Of a stretch of DNA of 64,000 bases, positions 43,979 through 56,304 are shown in pieces. The notes beneath the pieces are model-generated. The model was not told the origin of the DNA. It saw only the letters and a list, made by a program, of their open reading frames with translations, and made no database searches. Position numbers and translations under genes: made by a program. Numbering within the stretch: the stretch's first letter is position 1; every line of letters begins with the position of its first letter. This DNA is from Thermomucor indicae-seudaticae (taxonomy: Eukaryota; Mucoromycota; Mucoromycetes; Mucorales; Lichtheimiaceae): contig JSYX01000131.1 in assembly GCA_000787465.1 (NCBI GenBank), forward strand, positions 1-64,000. The letters run 5' to 3'.

Positions 43979-46338
43979 ATGAACAATGGCACTGAGACTG
44001 AGGACGACCCGCTCAAGGATCAACCCATGGAAGAGGAAATATACTCTTCATGGGCACTACTCATTTTAACCTCCTTGCTGATCGGTGCTTTATGGACAAG
44101 TTACTTCCTTCAATTGCGCAAAATTCGTGCAATACACGAAACCGTCATTTCCATCATGGCTGGTAACATACCTTCTGACCCGGACTACCGTAGAAGTTAA
44201 GCTCTTTGACATACGTGTTTTTGTAGGAATGATTGTGGGTCTAGCGATTAAACTTTCGCCAGGTACCATTATCCAGCGCATGGTCCAGTTCAAGCAGGGT
44301 TATTTCTTTAACCTTCTATTGCCACCCATCATTCTGAATTCCGGATACGAGCTAAAGAGAGTAGGAAGTCAAAGACAAAGGAACCTCTATAATGGTCGTA
44401 ACTCACGCTATCCATCTATCCAGAGAAACTTTTTCTATAACTTTGGGACCATCCTGACCTTTGCACTGGTGGGGACTTTTATAGCAGCCCTAGCTACAGG
44501 GTAAGATAGGAGGGGGACTCATAGATCCGTTGACTATCAGCTCTCCCATACGAAAACTTACCACTTTAGATTTATTGCAGTATCCTGACATTCCTGTATG
44601 CTTATCTGCATCCAGAGGGTATCAACATCAGCTTTATCGACAGTATGATTTTTGGATCCATCCTGTCTGCGACCGATCCTGTAACGATCTTGGCCATCTT
44701 CTCGCAACTTCATGTGGATCCACAGCTGTACTCGATCATTTCTGGAGAATCACTTATGAATGACGCCGTGGCGATTGTCTTGGCCGAGTAAGTCCGTAAT
44801 ACGCTCACCAGAGATGATGGTAGTAATAACGGTTGTCGTTAGAACATTGCATAAATTTAGAGGACAAGAGCTTCATGTCATCAACATTTTCAAAGGCATT
44901 GGCGTTTTCTTGGGCGTCTTTACGGCTTCCACATTGATCGGTGTCTTGTTTGGGATCATCGTGGCTCTGATGTTAAAGTTTTCTGATCTTTACCGGTACC
45001 CTAGCATTGAAACATCCTTGATTGCGCTGATGGCATATAGCAGTTATCTCTTCTCTAACGGTGCACAGATGTCCGGTAAGTCTCGGTTTCTCTTTTCTCT
45101 TTTGAGCATACGATTTCAACTGGGATGGATCAGGAATCGTGACGCTGCTGTTTGCTGGTATTACTTTGAAGCATTATGCCTATGACAATATGTCGTTACG
45201 CACAAAGCGTGCCACCCGATATGTATTCCAAGTTCTTTCGCAGCTATCTGAAAACTTCATTTTCATTTACCTCGGTGTCAATCTCTTCACTCAGACGGAG
45301 CTCGATTACAAACCGTTTTTTATACTCGCGACAACGGTTAGTCCAGCTCTTTCCAAGTTACAATTATGTCGGAGGTACTGACAGGACAGTAACGCTTAGT
45401 TATTTATATGCGTCGCCCGGTATGTGTCAGTCGCACCTCTGTCCATGTTGATCAACGCCGTTTGCCGTGCTTTGGGCAAGTCGGAGAACCTTCTGCCCCG
45501 TTCGCACCAAATCATGATATTCTGGGCGGGACTCCGAGGTGCAGTGGCCTTTGCATTGTCGTCTGGTCTCGTCGGAGAAAGCGCCCCAGCAATGAGGACT
45601 ACCATATTGGCAGTGGTCGTGCTGACTGTGCTCATTTTCGGTGGCACGACGAATCGGATGCTTCAGCTCCTCGATATTAGGACCGGAGTAGTAGAACCTG
45701 ATGATTCTGATAGCGATGATGAAGATCAAGGAGCTGAGTCTTCCGGTGGATACCGCAGGCTTCGATCCCGATCTCAAGACCGTGGAGGGGAGTCTCTTCT
45801 GGTCGATGTCACGGACGACGAAGATCCATCGCACTCTCGCAAGTTATCAGGACGACGGCGGCGGTCGATAAGCAGCAATAACGCAATGGAAGTGTCCATT
45901 GGCGGTCTGCTATCTGGACCTTTGGGTGATCCTATACCTGAACCAGCTGAGCCTCACTGGTTCGTGTCATTTGATGAAAAATGGCTCAAGCCATTGTTTA
46001 CAAAGCGACATATTCAGGCGCGCAATCAGACACTTGCTGAATATTGGAGAGAGAAGCGACGAAGAATGGAACGAGCCAATCGTAACATGTTGTCTGGTAT
46101 ACGAAATATGAGCTTTGGCCAAGCATCAGCAGGGAGCGACGATTACTATTCGGAATACGATGATGATGCGCTCACCCTGAATACTGTCCATGCCAATAAT
46201 CCGCCCTCCTATTATTACAGTCACCAGAATACGTCGAGTAGTGGGACGTCGTCGCAAAAACTCGTTGTAGGTTCCGGACGGGTATTTGGGCGACCACCGC
46301 CTGCTGGAAACCCTGATCGTGATGATCGGTCCTCTTAA
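43979..46338 (+). CDS. Endosomal/vacuolar Na+(K+)/H+ exchanger, NHX/NHE family (CPA1)
   Basis: This exchanger moves Na+ or K+ into endosomes or the vacuole against H+, controlling lumenal pH and traffic. The ATG at 43979 opens [20 protein letters not shown], then the first helix [14 protein letters not shown]. After introns come [20 protein letters not shown] and the amiloride-region motif [19 protein letters not shown]. The ion-binding helices have [20 protein letters not shown] and [17 protein letters not shown]; Asn-Asp marks an electroneutral exchanger. Later parts include [40 protein letters not shown] and [18 protein letters not shown]. The long cytosolic tail (from about 45690) is Ser/Asp-rich with basic patches ([20 protein letters not shown]) and probably takes phosphorylation. 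Seven or so introns are apparent. Confidence 0.92.
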
Positions 46339-47706
46339 TCCCGCGAAAATAAAGACTACTTTTAGATATGGTATCTTCTTGTTCGCACATATTCAATTGA
46401 TTGTATGCTTGTCATAGTTCTGCAAGCGACGTTGGCTATTATGTTGTGTTCTTTGCAATTTTGGTGGAGACCCTGAGTTCATTGCTTTCCTGAACCATTT
46501 AGATACGATTGCTGTTAGTGTATCTCTAACGAGTTACCGTACGGAAATTGTAATGGTTGCTCATGTACCAGAACGCCACATAACTCAAGCGTAGAGACAT
46601 TTTTGGTGCAAAGTAGGAATACAGAAATAATGACATGGTGAAGGCAACTGAACGATGTTTTGAAATCTTTAAAGCGGCGAAAGAGATCTCGTTTAACTCA
46701 TTTTGTTTAACGAGCGTTTAGAGCCTTGTTCGCGTTCTTCGGATATTGACAGTCTGAGAGACGCGTGGACATTCGTCGGAACCTGATGACTCCGATCCCC
46801 GATCACACACTGTCACTGCCATTTACACATTTTTCTTGTTACAGACATGCGTGGCGGCGACATGCCAAGCACTCCGCCCCACTCTTCAAAACCAGCAACT
46901 TGTCTGCTGGCCACCATGCATCTGCCCCAACGGATCTCAGGTGCGGTGTAATTGTAACAGCGATTTGACAAATAATTTCCTGCTGAATCACTAAAGCAAA
47001 AGCGGGTACCGAATGCCCGAGTTCAGCAGATGACCTTCAGCCGACCGACGTAAAAAAGCGGTAGGTCGGCAATAAATTTTTAGCACCTGCAAGTCTTTGC
47101 ATGACAAGGTTTTCCGAAAGGCGACTTTGGAAAGAAGAACCCTGCATTGGCGCTTGGTCTGATCTTGACCAGAATGATGATACAGCAGGTTCATGACACT
47201 AGTTTATGATCGTCAAGCATTATAACTGTTACACAGAATGGTAAGGCAAGCAAAGCAAATCATGTCATTGACATCAAGATCAGTGATTTCACGGAGAAAC
47301 GGATATATAGGTATATATGCAAAACGGCCGTTACCCTGTCTTGCTGATCACTTTGTTTCCTTGCAGACCACGCGACAGACTGATCGTCAATCAGTCACGT
47401 TTGGTTGCTCGCATTTTATTCCTTATTCTTACTGATAAAAACGCTCAAAAATCGCTTTAAATTTGGTCAGCATTCTTGATTTCAACCCGTAAATAGTGAA
47501 AATCATGACGCGGTGAATCGTTTCTTGTTTCGTTACGTATGAGTTGCCCCTGGGACCGCATGAGTGATCGTCCGAAACCGAGCCCGGTGTGGAAACTCCG
47601 TTACCAAATACGGAAAGGTGCGGATTTTTCCCTTCTGCAGACGCAATTCAGCCGACTTTGTGTTTTTTCCTTTTCCTCTTTCTTTTCTTTTTGCCTCTCC
47701 TTAACA
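46339..47706. other. Intergenic, promoter of C2H2 regulator
   Basis: About 1.4 kb without a supported gene. Pyrimidine-rich sequence (47630-47700) precedes the C2H2 ATG. Confidence 0.5.
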
Positions 47707-48788
47707 ATGTCAGAATCGTCATCTTCTAAACCCACATTGCCGGGTATTCAGTTCCTCTTAAACCCTCCGCAAGGTAATAAAATGGAGTGAGTAATGGGTG
47801 CTGGGTGATGTTCATAAAAGAACGGGCGTCAGCAGATAATACCACACTGTCATCGTCATCGTCGTTTCCATTCCAAGGCGGTAGTCGTCCTTTTGGTCAT
47901 CGAAGCACAAAGAGCGTGAGCAGCCTTCCTTCCGAGCTGCAGAAGTTGTCGCTTCATCCACCGCCTGTTGCTGCTGCTGCCAAGGACGACATGGACGTTA
48001 TAAAGGAGCAAGATACAAGTCCACAGCATATGGTTCTACCTTTTACAGCAACACAGAACCATCATCAAAATGTAAAGACACCTAGCTGGTTATACCCCCC
48101 CAATAACAGACCGACTCTGCTTCCACCGCCGCCGTCTTCCTCCTCTGCTGTTGTCTCACATCATAGACCGGCAGGCGCCAGTCATGGTCGATCCTTGTCT
48201 GCTTATACAATGCCATCGTCTTCTTCTTCACGACCCTTCTTGCCACTGGAAGTCCCATCGCCGCCACCCAAGAATCATCATCATCGTGCACGTCATCAAA
48301 CGCATCGTCGTGCCGTGTCTGCCAACACGGTCGACTTCTTACTACTTTATCCTGCACCTTCTACTTCGACTTCATCGTCTACTACTACTACATCCTCGAC
48401 CACCTCAAGTTCATCTACTACTTGTAAACTTGTCCGTGCCCAGTCTGATAGTCCGCCTGAACAGAGACTCAAATCACCTCCTCTGCAAGTGGACTTGAAT
48501 GCAGCAGCAGACGATAACAATAACCATAACAATAATAATCAACAGCCACCATTGCAGCGTGACGCTGCCACCGGTCGATACTTGTGTCCTTATTGCAACA
48601 AGGCTTTTAGCCGTCCTTCATCGCTTCGTATTCACACTTATTCTCACACTGGCGAAAAACCTTTTGTATGCATTGAGGAAGGCTGCGGGCGGCGGTTCAG
48701 CGTACAAAGCAATATGCGTCGTCATTTGCGCGTTCACCGATTAGGCCGATCTTCGCTCAAGACAAGTAGTCCCCTTAGTAAATCTTGA
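47707..48788 (+). CDS. C2H2 zinc-finger transcriptional regulator
   Basis: The ATG at 47707 begins MSESSSSKPTLPGIQFLLNP. An intron (about 47773-47836) joins to DNTTLSSSSSFPF. The central 230 residues are low complexity, with Ser, Pro, His and Thr runs, a poly-Ser/Thr tract near 48360-48420 and an Asn/His run near 48515. Two C-terminal zinc fingers follow: CPYCNKAFSRPSSLRIHTYS-H (Cys-X2-Cys, His-X3-His), the linker TGEKPF, and CIEEGCGRRFSVQSNMRRHL (Cys-X4-Cys). This two-finger C-terminal layout is common among fungal regulators of development and stress. The target is unknown. It faces an HMG-box regulator tail to tail, 178 bases away. Confidence 0.88.
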
Positions 48789-48966
48789 ATTTCTTTTTTT
48801 GTTTGCTGACTTTGTGTATACATCTTCTTCCGGGCAACTTGCTCCTTTTTTTTGCTGCTTCTTCTTCTTCTTTACACACACATACATACATACGTTAAAA
48901 GAAACAAAGAGATGTACATTTTGAACATTATCTGTGTTTATTTCATCTTACTAGTAGTATTATTAC

Positions 48967-49635
48967 TTAGAGCCATGGTTGGGTAAAAGTATATTGTAAA
49001 TTAGGATCAAGGGAAACAGGAAGCAAGTTATCATAATCAAGTGAGTAGTAATAATAAGGAGTAGCATTATAATCATAGCATAAAGTTGAAGATAATGATG
49101 GGTCATAGTGTAGGACGTCTTGCGGAGGAGTAACGAGTGCAGGAGAGGTAGAGGTGACAGTGGCGACGGGAGGAGATGGGTGTTGGAGTTGTGGTTGTTG
49201 AATAAGAAGGTCGTTTGGATTACTATTGTACAAGAGTTGCATACATCGGTTGTTGTCTTCGGAACGCGACGTAAACTGGTCTTTTGGCCTTGAAACATAT
49301 TTACGCGTCTTTTGTGTCCTTTTCTGTGGTTTGTATTTGTAGTCCGGGTAACGTTTCGCGTGTTCGAGCTTGGCAAGTCGTGCCCTTTCACGATAAGGTG
49401 CCTTTTCTTCTTCGGATGCTTCCTTCCACCACTTTGCGATGATCTTGGAAATATCACGATGATTCGCGCCCGGACAGAGTGCCACGATTTCGCGTTGTTT
49501 CTCCAGACGATACGCGAGGAAACAGTTCATCGGACGAGGAACCTTGTCGTTGTTTGCTTTATCTTTGCGAGGCATCTTTGGAAAGATTATACTATTACTG
49601 CTGCTACTAATACAGACAATCCGTCTCTCTTTCAT
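48967..49635 (-). CDS. HMG-box transcription factor (MATA_HMG/SOX-type)
   Basis: This is a 222-residue single-exon protein from the ATG at 49635; an inner ATG at 49575 (MPRKDKANND) is an alternative start. The HMG box is at about residues 33-102: VPRPMNCFLAYRLEKQREIV, then PGANHRDISKIIAKWWKEAS and EEKAPYRERARLAKLEHAKR, ending YPDYKYKP. The PRPMN start and the YPDYKYKP end are typical of sequence-specific single-box proteins such as mating-type and Ste11-like factors. The C-terminal half is Gln/Pro-rich, then Tyr/Leu/Ser-rich (TLCYDYNATPYYYYSLDYDN), and may be an activation domain. Mucoralean sex-locus HMG genes lie beside a triose-phosphate transporter and an RNA helicase. Neither is here, so this is more likely another regulator. 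Confidence 0.9.
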   Translation of the reverse strand: MKERRIVCISSSSNSIIFPKMPRKDKANNDKVPRPMNCFLAYRLEKQREIVALCPGANHRDISKIIAKWWKEASEEEKAPYRERARLAKLEHAKRYPDYKYKPQKRTQKTRKYVSRPKDQFTSRSEDNNRCMQLLYNSNPNDLLIQQPQLQHPSPPVATVTSTSPALVTPPQDVLHYDPSLSSTLCYDYNATPYYYYSLDYDNLLPVSLDPNLQYTFTQPWL

Positions 49636-49980
49636 GACAATACTATTTAAATGGTTTTCTTTACGCGTCGAACCGTAATTTTCATTCTTTTACCAGATTT
49701 GGGCAAAACCCGGGGTCCTTTATTTTAACCCTCGTTCCTTTAAACGTCTGTGCCTACTCATAGCAGATTTTTGCCGCTTTCTTAGAATCTCTTTGACTTG
49801 TCTCCGTCGCTCTTGCCACATTCTCTGGTATTCCTCACTATTTCGCCCCTCCTCATTAACATCCCTGCAGGGTTCTCTTTTTACACTTTGCGTTACACTT
49901 ACTCATCTGTAATATCTCGTTGAAAGATGCCATCTTTCTTGTAGTCAAGACAGCTCCTAGAAAACTAATATTAGCCATCA

Positions 49981-51516
49981 TTACACAAAATGTTTCCTTT
50001 TCCCTTTGGACATCATTACCTCTGCATTAACTTTGGATCGCCTGTGTGAAAGAAGAACAAGCACTGTAATCCTGTTCGAGCCTGCAGAAAATAACGTCAT
50101 TTGGCTTTTTTGTTTTCTTGTGCTTCCCACGTGTTGTTTCCTTACCGTTCTTTGCCCAACAGGCACAAAGTTTGCATTCCTTTCTTTTGGCTCCTCATCG
50201 AAAAAGGTGGCTTTGCTTTGTGTCTCTTCTTCTACTTGTTCTTCGTCGCCACCAAATAACTTGAAAGGTTCCGCTGTGGCCAAAAATAACAACAGATTTA
50301 ATATATGCACATATATTTCATTTTTTCCATCTCTCGTACCTTGTTGCCCGCCAAATAATGGCTTCATATTCACATTTACCTGGTAACGCTTTTCGGTGGA
50401 TGCGGTCGATACAACAGGGAATGATGATTTGCCTTCGCACATGATCATTTAGCTTTTCCCATGTCCCCTATTCTTTGCACATAAAGACTTGCCTGATTCT
50501 AGTTCCTGACCAGTAACCCCACTTTAGCTAAACCAGAAAGCAAGCAGAATGATAGAAACTTCCAAATTACCTCTTCCTTTACAGAATCTTCCTCGTTCAT
50601 AGATCCATTTTCATGTACAGATTCTTTTTCTTCGGTGACAGTATCTTCGAAGAACATAGGTAATTTGCTCACTGGTTTCATTGGAGCTTGAACGTCGTAC
50701 AGCTTTGTCAAGTTATTCTTGTAGTGTGTCGGATCATACACAATCTGCCATTCTCCTCTGTTAGCGAACCGATTCTCTTTCTCTCTCCCTCTCTGCGCCT
50801 GTCTCGGATGCAAAGGTGTCGATTATTATTACCTGTGTACCATTAGGTCGTTTCAAGCGCATGACAGCGATAGCACGGCCATACCGGCCCCTCTTCCATC
50901 CCCTTCGTGATTCCATATTGCGGTCTGTTACGCGAGACATGTCTTTGGCTTGGATGCCATCCACTTGATTCCAATTGACAAGACGTGCCAGTCTCTTTCG
51001 CTTTTTCTCCTCCCGCCGTTCTCTCTCCTCGTCGTTGATCCGCTTACGTTCCATATAATCTGGTTTGGCTTCTTCGATGCGCATTACTTGTCCTTTCCAC
51101 TTAGAACGGTTATAAAGTGATAAACCTTGGAATAAGATATCAGTACCAGCCCCTGAAGCTCTATATCTTTTAACAAACGCTTACAGGAAGTCCATTGTTT
51201 TGGTGTGGTGTGTATCGTAAGGTGACCAAAACCTCTGCATACGCCTAAGCAGGAAACTTGTTTAGTAAAGAAAGCAACGTTTCCAATAGTGCAGAAGCTC
51301 AATGTCCAAACCTTGATCGTCTTTGGCTATGGAGGCATCGGTAACGGATCCGAATTTGCTGAAACGACCTCGCAATAGATCTTCGGTAACACTCTGGTGT
51401 AGTCCACCCACATAAATTCGCTTCTCAATTGCTGCGACAATCACTCGCGATTAAAGCTCCAATGTTCGGACATGAAAGTGGCATACGTAATCGATTGATT
51501 TACCTGTGTCTGACAT
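49981..51516 (-). CDS. Nucleolar RRM protein, NOL8/Nop8-like
   Basis: This is probably a ribosome-biogenesis factor. Exon 1 is tiny (MSDT from the ATG at 51516) and is joined across an intron to AIEKRIYVGGLHQSVTEDLL, which starts a single N-terminal RRM (RNP2 IYVGGL, RNP1-like CRGFGHLTI near 51225). Next come a basic acidic-rich helix (YMERKRINDEERERREEKKR), the block RYGRAIAVMRLKRPNGTQVI, and WQIVYDPTHYKNNLTKLYDV. Short Phe motifs near the C-terminus (LPMFFED, EPFKLFGG, ATFFDEE) and a basic end, MMSKGKRKHFV, resemble the NOL8 family. Identification rests on the domain order rather than a long match. It is divergent from the CC2D1-like gene, with 90 bases between starts. Confidence 0.7.
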
Positions 51517-51606
51517 CAGGCACTTTTTTTAAGTTTGTTACGTTTGACCCTTTTGGGAGCTGAGTTGTTGCATGAAAAGTTTCTCGGTCTTTTTCTTTTC
51601 CTTGCA
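51517..51606. promoter_or_regulatory. Very short shared divergent promoter
   Basis: Only 90 bases lie between the start codons of the NOL8-like and CC2D1-like genes, and they are T-rich on the plus strand. The two genes must share or overlap control elements, and the transcripts may overlap. Confidence 0.5.
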
Positions 51607-54279
51607 ATGATCAGCCAGAAGAATAATGCAGAGTTCGACCTTGATGCGTTACTCCGGGAAACATTGCCCAAAGAAGAAGAAGACGACAATGACGTTGACT
51701 TGAATGACCCCGAATTGCTAGTATGTGGTCTTTTTCTTCCGGAAAAGAGAGAGAGACCGCGCTCTTTGTTGTTGACCCTTGCTCCTTTGTAGCGTCAGTT
51801 ACAGGAGCTAGCGGCAGCCGACGGTGGCGAACGTACTACTACAATACATAAAGAGAATCCGGAGACTTTTGATATTGATGAATATGCAAAGTTGGCCCAG
51901 GGGGAGGAAGAAGAGGTCGAAGTAGACCTCAACGAAGCTGATTTTTCCGATCCGCATTTGCTGGTAAACGAACTTTTATGTATATCTGTGAAATATGAGA
52001 GTTCATTCGGTCTTATTTTTTCGGCTTAGAGAGAGTTATCAGAGCTTCAGCAACCTAGAGAGAACATTACAGAGAAAGAACATTCAATAGTAAAGCACGA
52101 AGAAGCTGATGTGGAAAGGACAACAGTGTTGGACGAAGACAGAAGTATGAAGGAGGATGTTGTGCGCGAAAAAGAAGACAAAATCGAACCAGCGATCGGG
52201 ATAGAAGAATTAAAGAGGCAAGCAGCTTATTACCAGAAACAGGCTCTGGCCGCCAAACGACAAGGGGATAAGAAAAAGGCTGTGGAATACCTGCGACATG
52301 CCAAAGCACTTCAGAGCAGAATACCACCAGAACAACACGATGTCGAAATATCCAATGCAGAGCGAAAACAGCACGCACTTCCCGAGCGACATGTCAATGC
52401 AATTCAGAGCAGAATACAAGAGCCACACACTGAGGAAAATATACCCGATACTGAGCAACAACAAGAAGAATCAGCTCGGTCCGAAAATGCTGACCAACTC
52501 TTGAAAGCGATTATTGAACTTCAAAAGGAATATAAGCAGGCAGCCGTTCATTACAAGGACCTGGGTAATCTGGCGCTAGCGAGGGAAATGGTCAAGACGT
52601 CCAAGGAACTGTTGCGGCTAGGAGTTCAGCTCAAGAACGGTCACGTTAGGGATCTGAATGCTGTACAAAGTAAATTGCCCGGTAAGCCTGATTTGACGTT
52701 GGGCGACGGCAAGATACGACAGATCCAGCAGGTGGATGCGTCTGCGTTGCCAGCAGATCAGACCCTGGAACATTTAGAGTCACAGTTGGCATATCAAGTT
52801 AATGTTTGCCACAACCTCGCCATACAGACGTATACCGGAAAGCAGCAAGCAGCTACAGCCAAAGCACTGTCTGACACTGACCGTAACGTGTTCGCCCAGC
52901 TGGAACAGGCTTTTGCTGCTGATATCATTTCGCTCCGCTCCCGTCGCGACCGTAACGAGCATTCAACACCCAAACTGCATTATGAACAGGTGGATTACAC
53001 TTACACAAACATCTTGGACCATATCCCTGCCAACCAGATGGAGCTAAAGATCGTCAGAGGGACTGGACTGCAGTCTCTCGACGTTGCTTCTAATGTGGAG
53101 CCTTTTGTCAGCTTCAATTTCAATGGCTGGCCGCCGGAGAACACAGCACATGCGGCCCTTGGCAAGGGGGAAACTCCTGTTCATAAAGGAAGCGCCCCAG
53201 GTGAAGAAAGAGACTTCCATCTACATGGATAACAACGAACGTAACCTGCTTTGGTTATTCTAGATTTCGACTTCTCCATTCAGATACCCATTGCCCGCGG
53301 CAACCGTGTATTTTCACGCTATGTGCAGCGGAAGAAGCTGACTCTAGAGGTTTTCCATAACCGATATACCTATGGCTTTTTCCGGCGCCCTGTATCCTTG
53401 GGCAAAGTCCTGATACCACTAGACCCTCTGTTGACCAAATCGTCCATTTCTGGCATATTTGATGCAAGTGAAACGTCGTTTCTCTGTTGATAGATTGTGT
53501 CCTTCTAAAGGAGAATTGTATAGCTGATTGACGCCAATCGAAGAAAGACGGGTGGAAGGTTGGAGGTGCAAATCAACCTTCGGGAACCACTCAATGGACA
53601 AGATATCGTCAAAAGATCAGAACGATGGCTCGTGATTGATGAATTTAGCCCACAAACATCCAAGCTTTTGGCTGCAGCAAAGCTCACTCGTCAAAAAAGC
53701 GGTGGCGGTGTTCCGGCTGCTGCTACGCCATCGTCATCCGAACAGCCGCGGTCTACAGCACCGCAACCGGTGCAAAAGAGCACAGTCAGTAAAGAGCAAC
53801 AGCCAGCATCATCCGAGTTGGAAGAGGCAGAGGAGGAATTCAACAGGTAAAAGGACAGAAAAGATACAATTCGAGGTTTTTTCTTTACTACTCGTGATAT
53901 GCTGATAATTGGTGTGCATAACAGTGTGGACAGTATCGTGTCAAATATGGTGCTGGAATACGAAATCAATCTGGCGACCAACGCATTGGCTGGCAATAGT
54001 AACAAGCAACTATCTGCGCAGGCCAGAGAGGATCTTATTGATCGAAAACAGGCTCTTGAAATCAAAATGAACATGCTAGTGATCCAAGTTCAGACGGGGA
54101 TGCTGGACATGGAAACTTATCTGGCAGAGGTCAAGAAGCGTATCGAGCGAGAGAAGCAGCTTGCGCTTTTATTCAAGAAGCATCAAAGGTTAGATCTTGC
54201 CAAGGCAGCATTGGCGCGTAAAAAGATTATGCAAGATGAAGTGGATGAGGCAGAAGCGGCCATGGCACAAGGAGCTTAG
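51607..54279 (+). CDS. CC2D1/Lgd-like protein with DM14 and C2 domains
   Basis: CC2D1 proteins bind the ESCRT-III subunit CHMP4/Snf7 through DM14 repeats and act in endosomal sorting. The ATG at 51607 gives MISQKNNAEFDLDALLRETL. Two related acidic segments follow on separate exons, each with 'LN-(5)-D-LLR-L-EL' (VDLNDPELL then RQLQEL; EVDLNEADFSDPHLL then RELSEL). DM14-like helical pairs are at AAYYQKQALAAKRQGDKKKA, ELQKEYKQAAVHYKDLGNLA and LESQLAYQVNVCHNLAIQTY. The C2 domain starts at MELKIVRGTGLQSLDVASNV and continues after an intron with DFDFSIQIPIARGNRVFSRY and LTLEVFHNRYTYGFFRRPVS. The C-terminus (54000-54270) is helical and charged, ending AEAAMAQGA. The order matches the family. I count about six exons. 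Confidence 0.87.
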
Positions 54280-54616
54280 TTTCCTTCCTTCCTTTTTGTA
54301 CATTATTGTTTACTATGCCAACATATTATTATTGTTACTTTTTTTCTGCCGCAAAGGGGTAATCCAGGCATGAAGCACAAGCGCTTTTATCTCAATTATG
54401 AAGCAAAGGCATATCGACTACAAAAAAAAGAAACAATCTCCATAGTCTATTGTCTTCACACTTGCTATCACCCATATGTTAGCGAAACCTCGTCTGTAAA
54501 CATATTTACTCGTCGAACAAAGTATTGGTATTATCTCGACCCTTTTTCTCGTAAATTCTGTCAATAATTACATGCAACAAAAGCGTTCTTGCACAATTTG
54601 GTTTGTTGACGGACAA
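54280..54616. other. Tail-to-tail intergenic
   Basis: AT-rich 3' flanks of the CC2D1-like and IBA57 genes. No gene is seen. Confidence 0.5.
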
Positions 54617-56153
54617 CTAAGACTGCTCCGTTGGCCACCAATCCGGGAAAAACGGTCGCAAACGCAAGTCGTCATTCTGAGCATCGGGAACCGTGAATGC
54701 GATATCTTCACCGCTAGCAAATTTCTCGACTTGCTCTAGCCGCATCAATGCCAACCCGATATTGTGAATTCCAGAACACATCTTGCCCACACCCCGCTTG
54801 CTGGAGCCGTCTGCTAGCTTGATGTCCATCTGCGGTTTAAGCTGTGACGGGTACTCGGCTTCGCGGTCAACACGCAGCGTGCTTGGTGCACTGCAGACAA
54901 TTCCCCACATTAGCCCAAAACTTTCCGTCTCTGGCACCATTGTTACTACGTACCTCTCGTTCTTGTTATAGATCTGCACTGGTACTATCCGTTTACGTAC
55001 CACACCCGTGTGGTAAGTACGAATCGTCAGTTCTTGACCGACATAACAACCTTTTCTAAAATCGACTATATATTATACAGCACTTGAGTTATGTCTCTTT
55101 ACCGTCTAGTAAAAATACAGAACATGAACCAACCTCCATTCATATAGTCGAAATTGGATTCTAAAGGTAGCGATTGCTCTGGCCACATATCCATTGTGCC
55201 CTCCGGAATACCATGCAGTATCCTTCGAATGGTGTACTCTGTAGCAGGCAGTTCTTTGTAATCACTGTTCGATGATAGGATACTGCGAATGTCTTTTACA
55301 GAATAGACTTTCTTTTTAGCGACAGTTCCCTCAAGTTGTTCTGACTGCATTATTATTTACCGAACCTTGATCTTTTGGAATAACAGCTCGGTAACCGAAA
55401 CCAGGTACGCGTGGATCGAAACAACCAATATCCGAGATCCGTTTGTTGGTTTTGACGAGACTACCTGTTGGCACTCCTACTCTGCTGCTGTCGACGACCG
55501 ACAAGGGAGGAGCCTTTACCAATGCGTTTCCCCAGATACTCCAAAGCCCATATTCCTCTGAAACATCCCGAAGGTTCACTTTGGATCTCAGGATATACCG
55601 TTTCAAGTGCTTTAGTAACAGAGTAGTTGAACCAGCCGCACACTCAATGATGAACTTTGGATGAGGGAAATTGACTCCGACATTGACAGGGTAAATGAAC
55701 GCATCGTAAAGCATACGTCCCTGGAATAGAACAGAAAGAAAAGGTTATCTGGTTAGCTGTTTATCTCAGGCGCTCCTTGGAAATATACGTAGACTGAAAG
55801 GTACCTGTGGTGTCAGAAAGGCCGCAAAGAAACCGTCGCCACCGGCGGAAATGAGTGGCATGTGATTGGTAATCAGTCCTTGTAGAAACTTGGCAGTATC
55901 TGGACCTTCAATTTCGAGTACACCGCGATCGGGTATAGGTGCGTAATGGTCGGCCTTATGTCTCTCGTCTTTTTCTTCAAAAGGTTTCGTCACCGTGCTG
56001 GTCAATGTTCGTCTTTGGGCAGGCACTAAGAAGGAAGAAGAGTGTTAATGCAAGTAACCCTCATGAGAAAGCATAATGTTGCACGTGAGCGGATAATGTA
56101 CCTAACCGTGCTGTCTTGGTAAGAACTTGCCAACAATGCCGCGTAGCCAACAT
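54617..56153 (-). CDS. IBA57/CAF17 mitochondrial iron-sulfur maturation factor
   Basis: Iba57 acts with Isa1/Isa2 in making [4Fe-4S] clusters for mitochondrial proteins such as aconitase and lipoate synthase. Exon 1 begins at 56153 with MLATRHCWQVLTKTAR, a short basic presequence. Exon 2 has PAQRRTLTSTVTKPFEE, then GVLEIEGPDTAKFLQGLITN and SAGGDGFFAAFLTPQ. The next exon opens GRMLYDAFIYPVN. A later exon contains the family signature FRKGCYVGQELTIRTYHTGV (about 55075-55015), including the conserved KGCY-GQE. The C-terminus reads LALMRLEQVEKF and ends FFPDWWPTEQS at 54617. The fold is that of the folate-binding T-protein (GcvT) superfamily. Total length and landmarks agree with the family. Confidence 0.93.
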
Positions 56154-56304
56154 TGTCGTCTATAATATTCGCGTGAGTAGTGGATTTTTCCTGGAGAATT
56201 GCAACAAGCATTTCTTTTTTTGGCGCCCATGAACAAACATTTCGCGCTCAGATCCAGGTCTTAAAATGAAAGGTTGGCGTGTGTGAGTTGCGCTCAAGAC
56301 AAAA

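Noticed and set aside
48338..48420. Poly-Ser/Thr tract as a separate microsatellite locus
   Set aside because: It is in frame within the disordered middle of the C2H2 regulator and is explained by that protein's low complexity.
48967..49635. Mating-type (sex) locus
   Set aside because: The HMG gene lacks the expected triose-phosphate transporter and RNA helicase neighbours.
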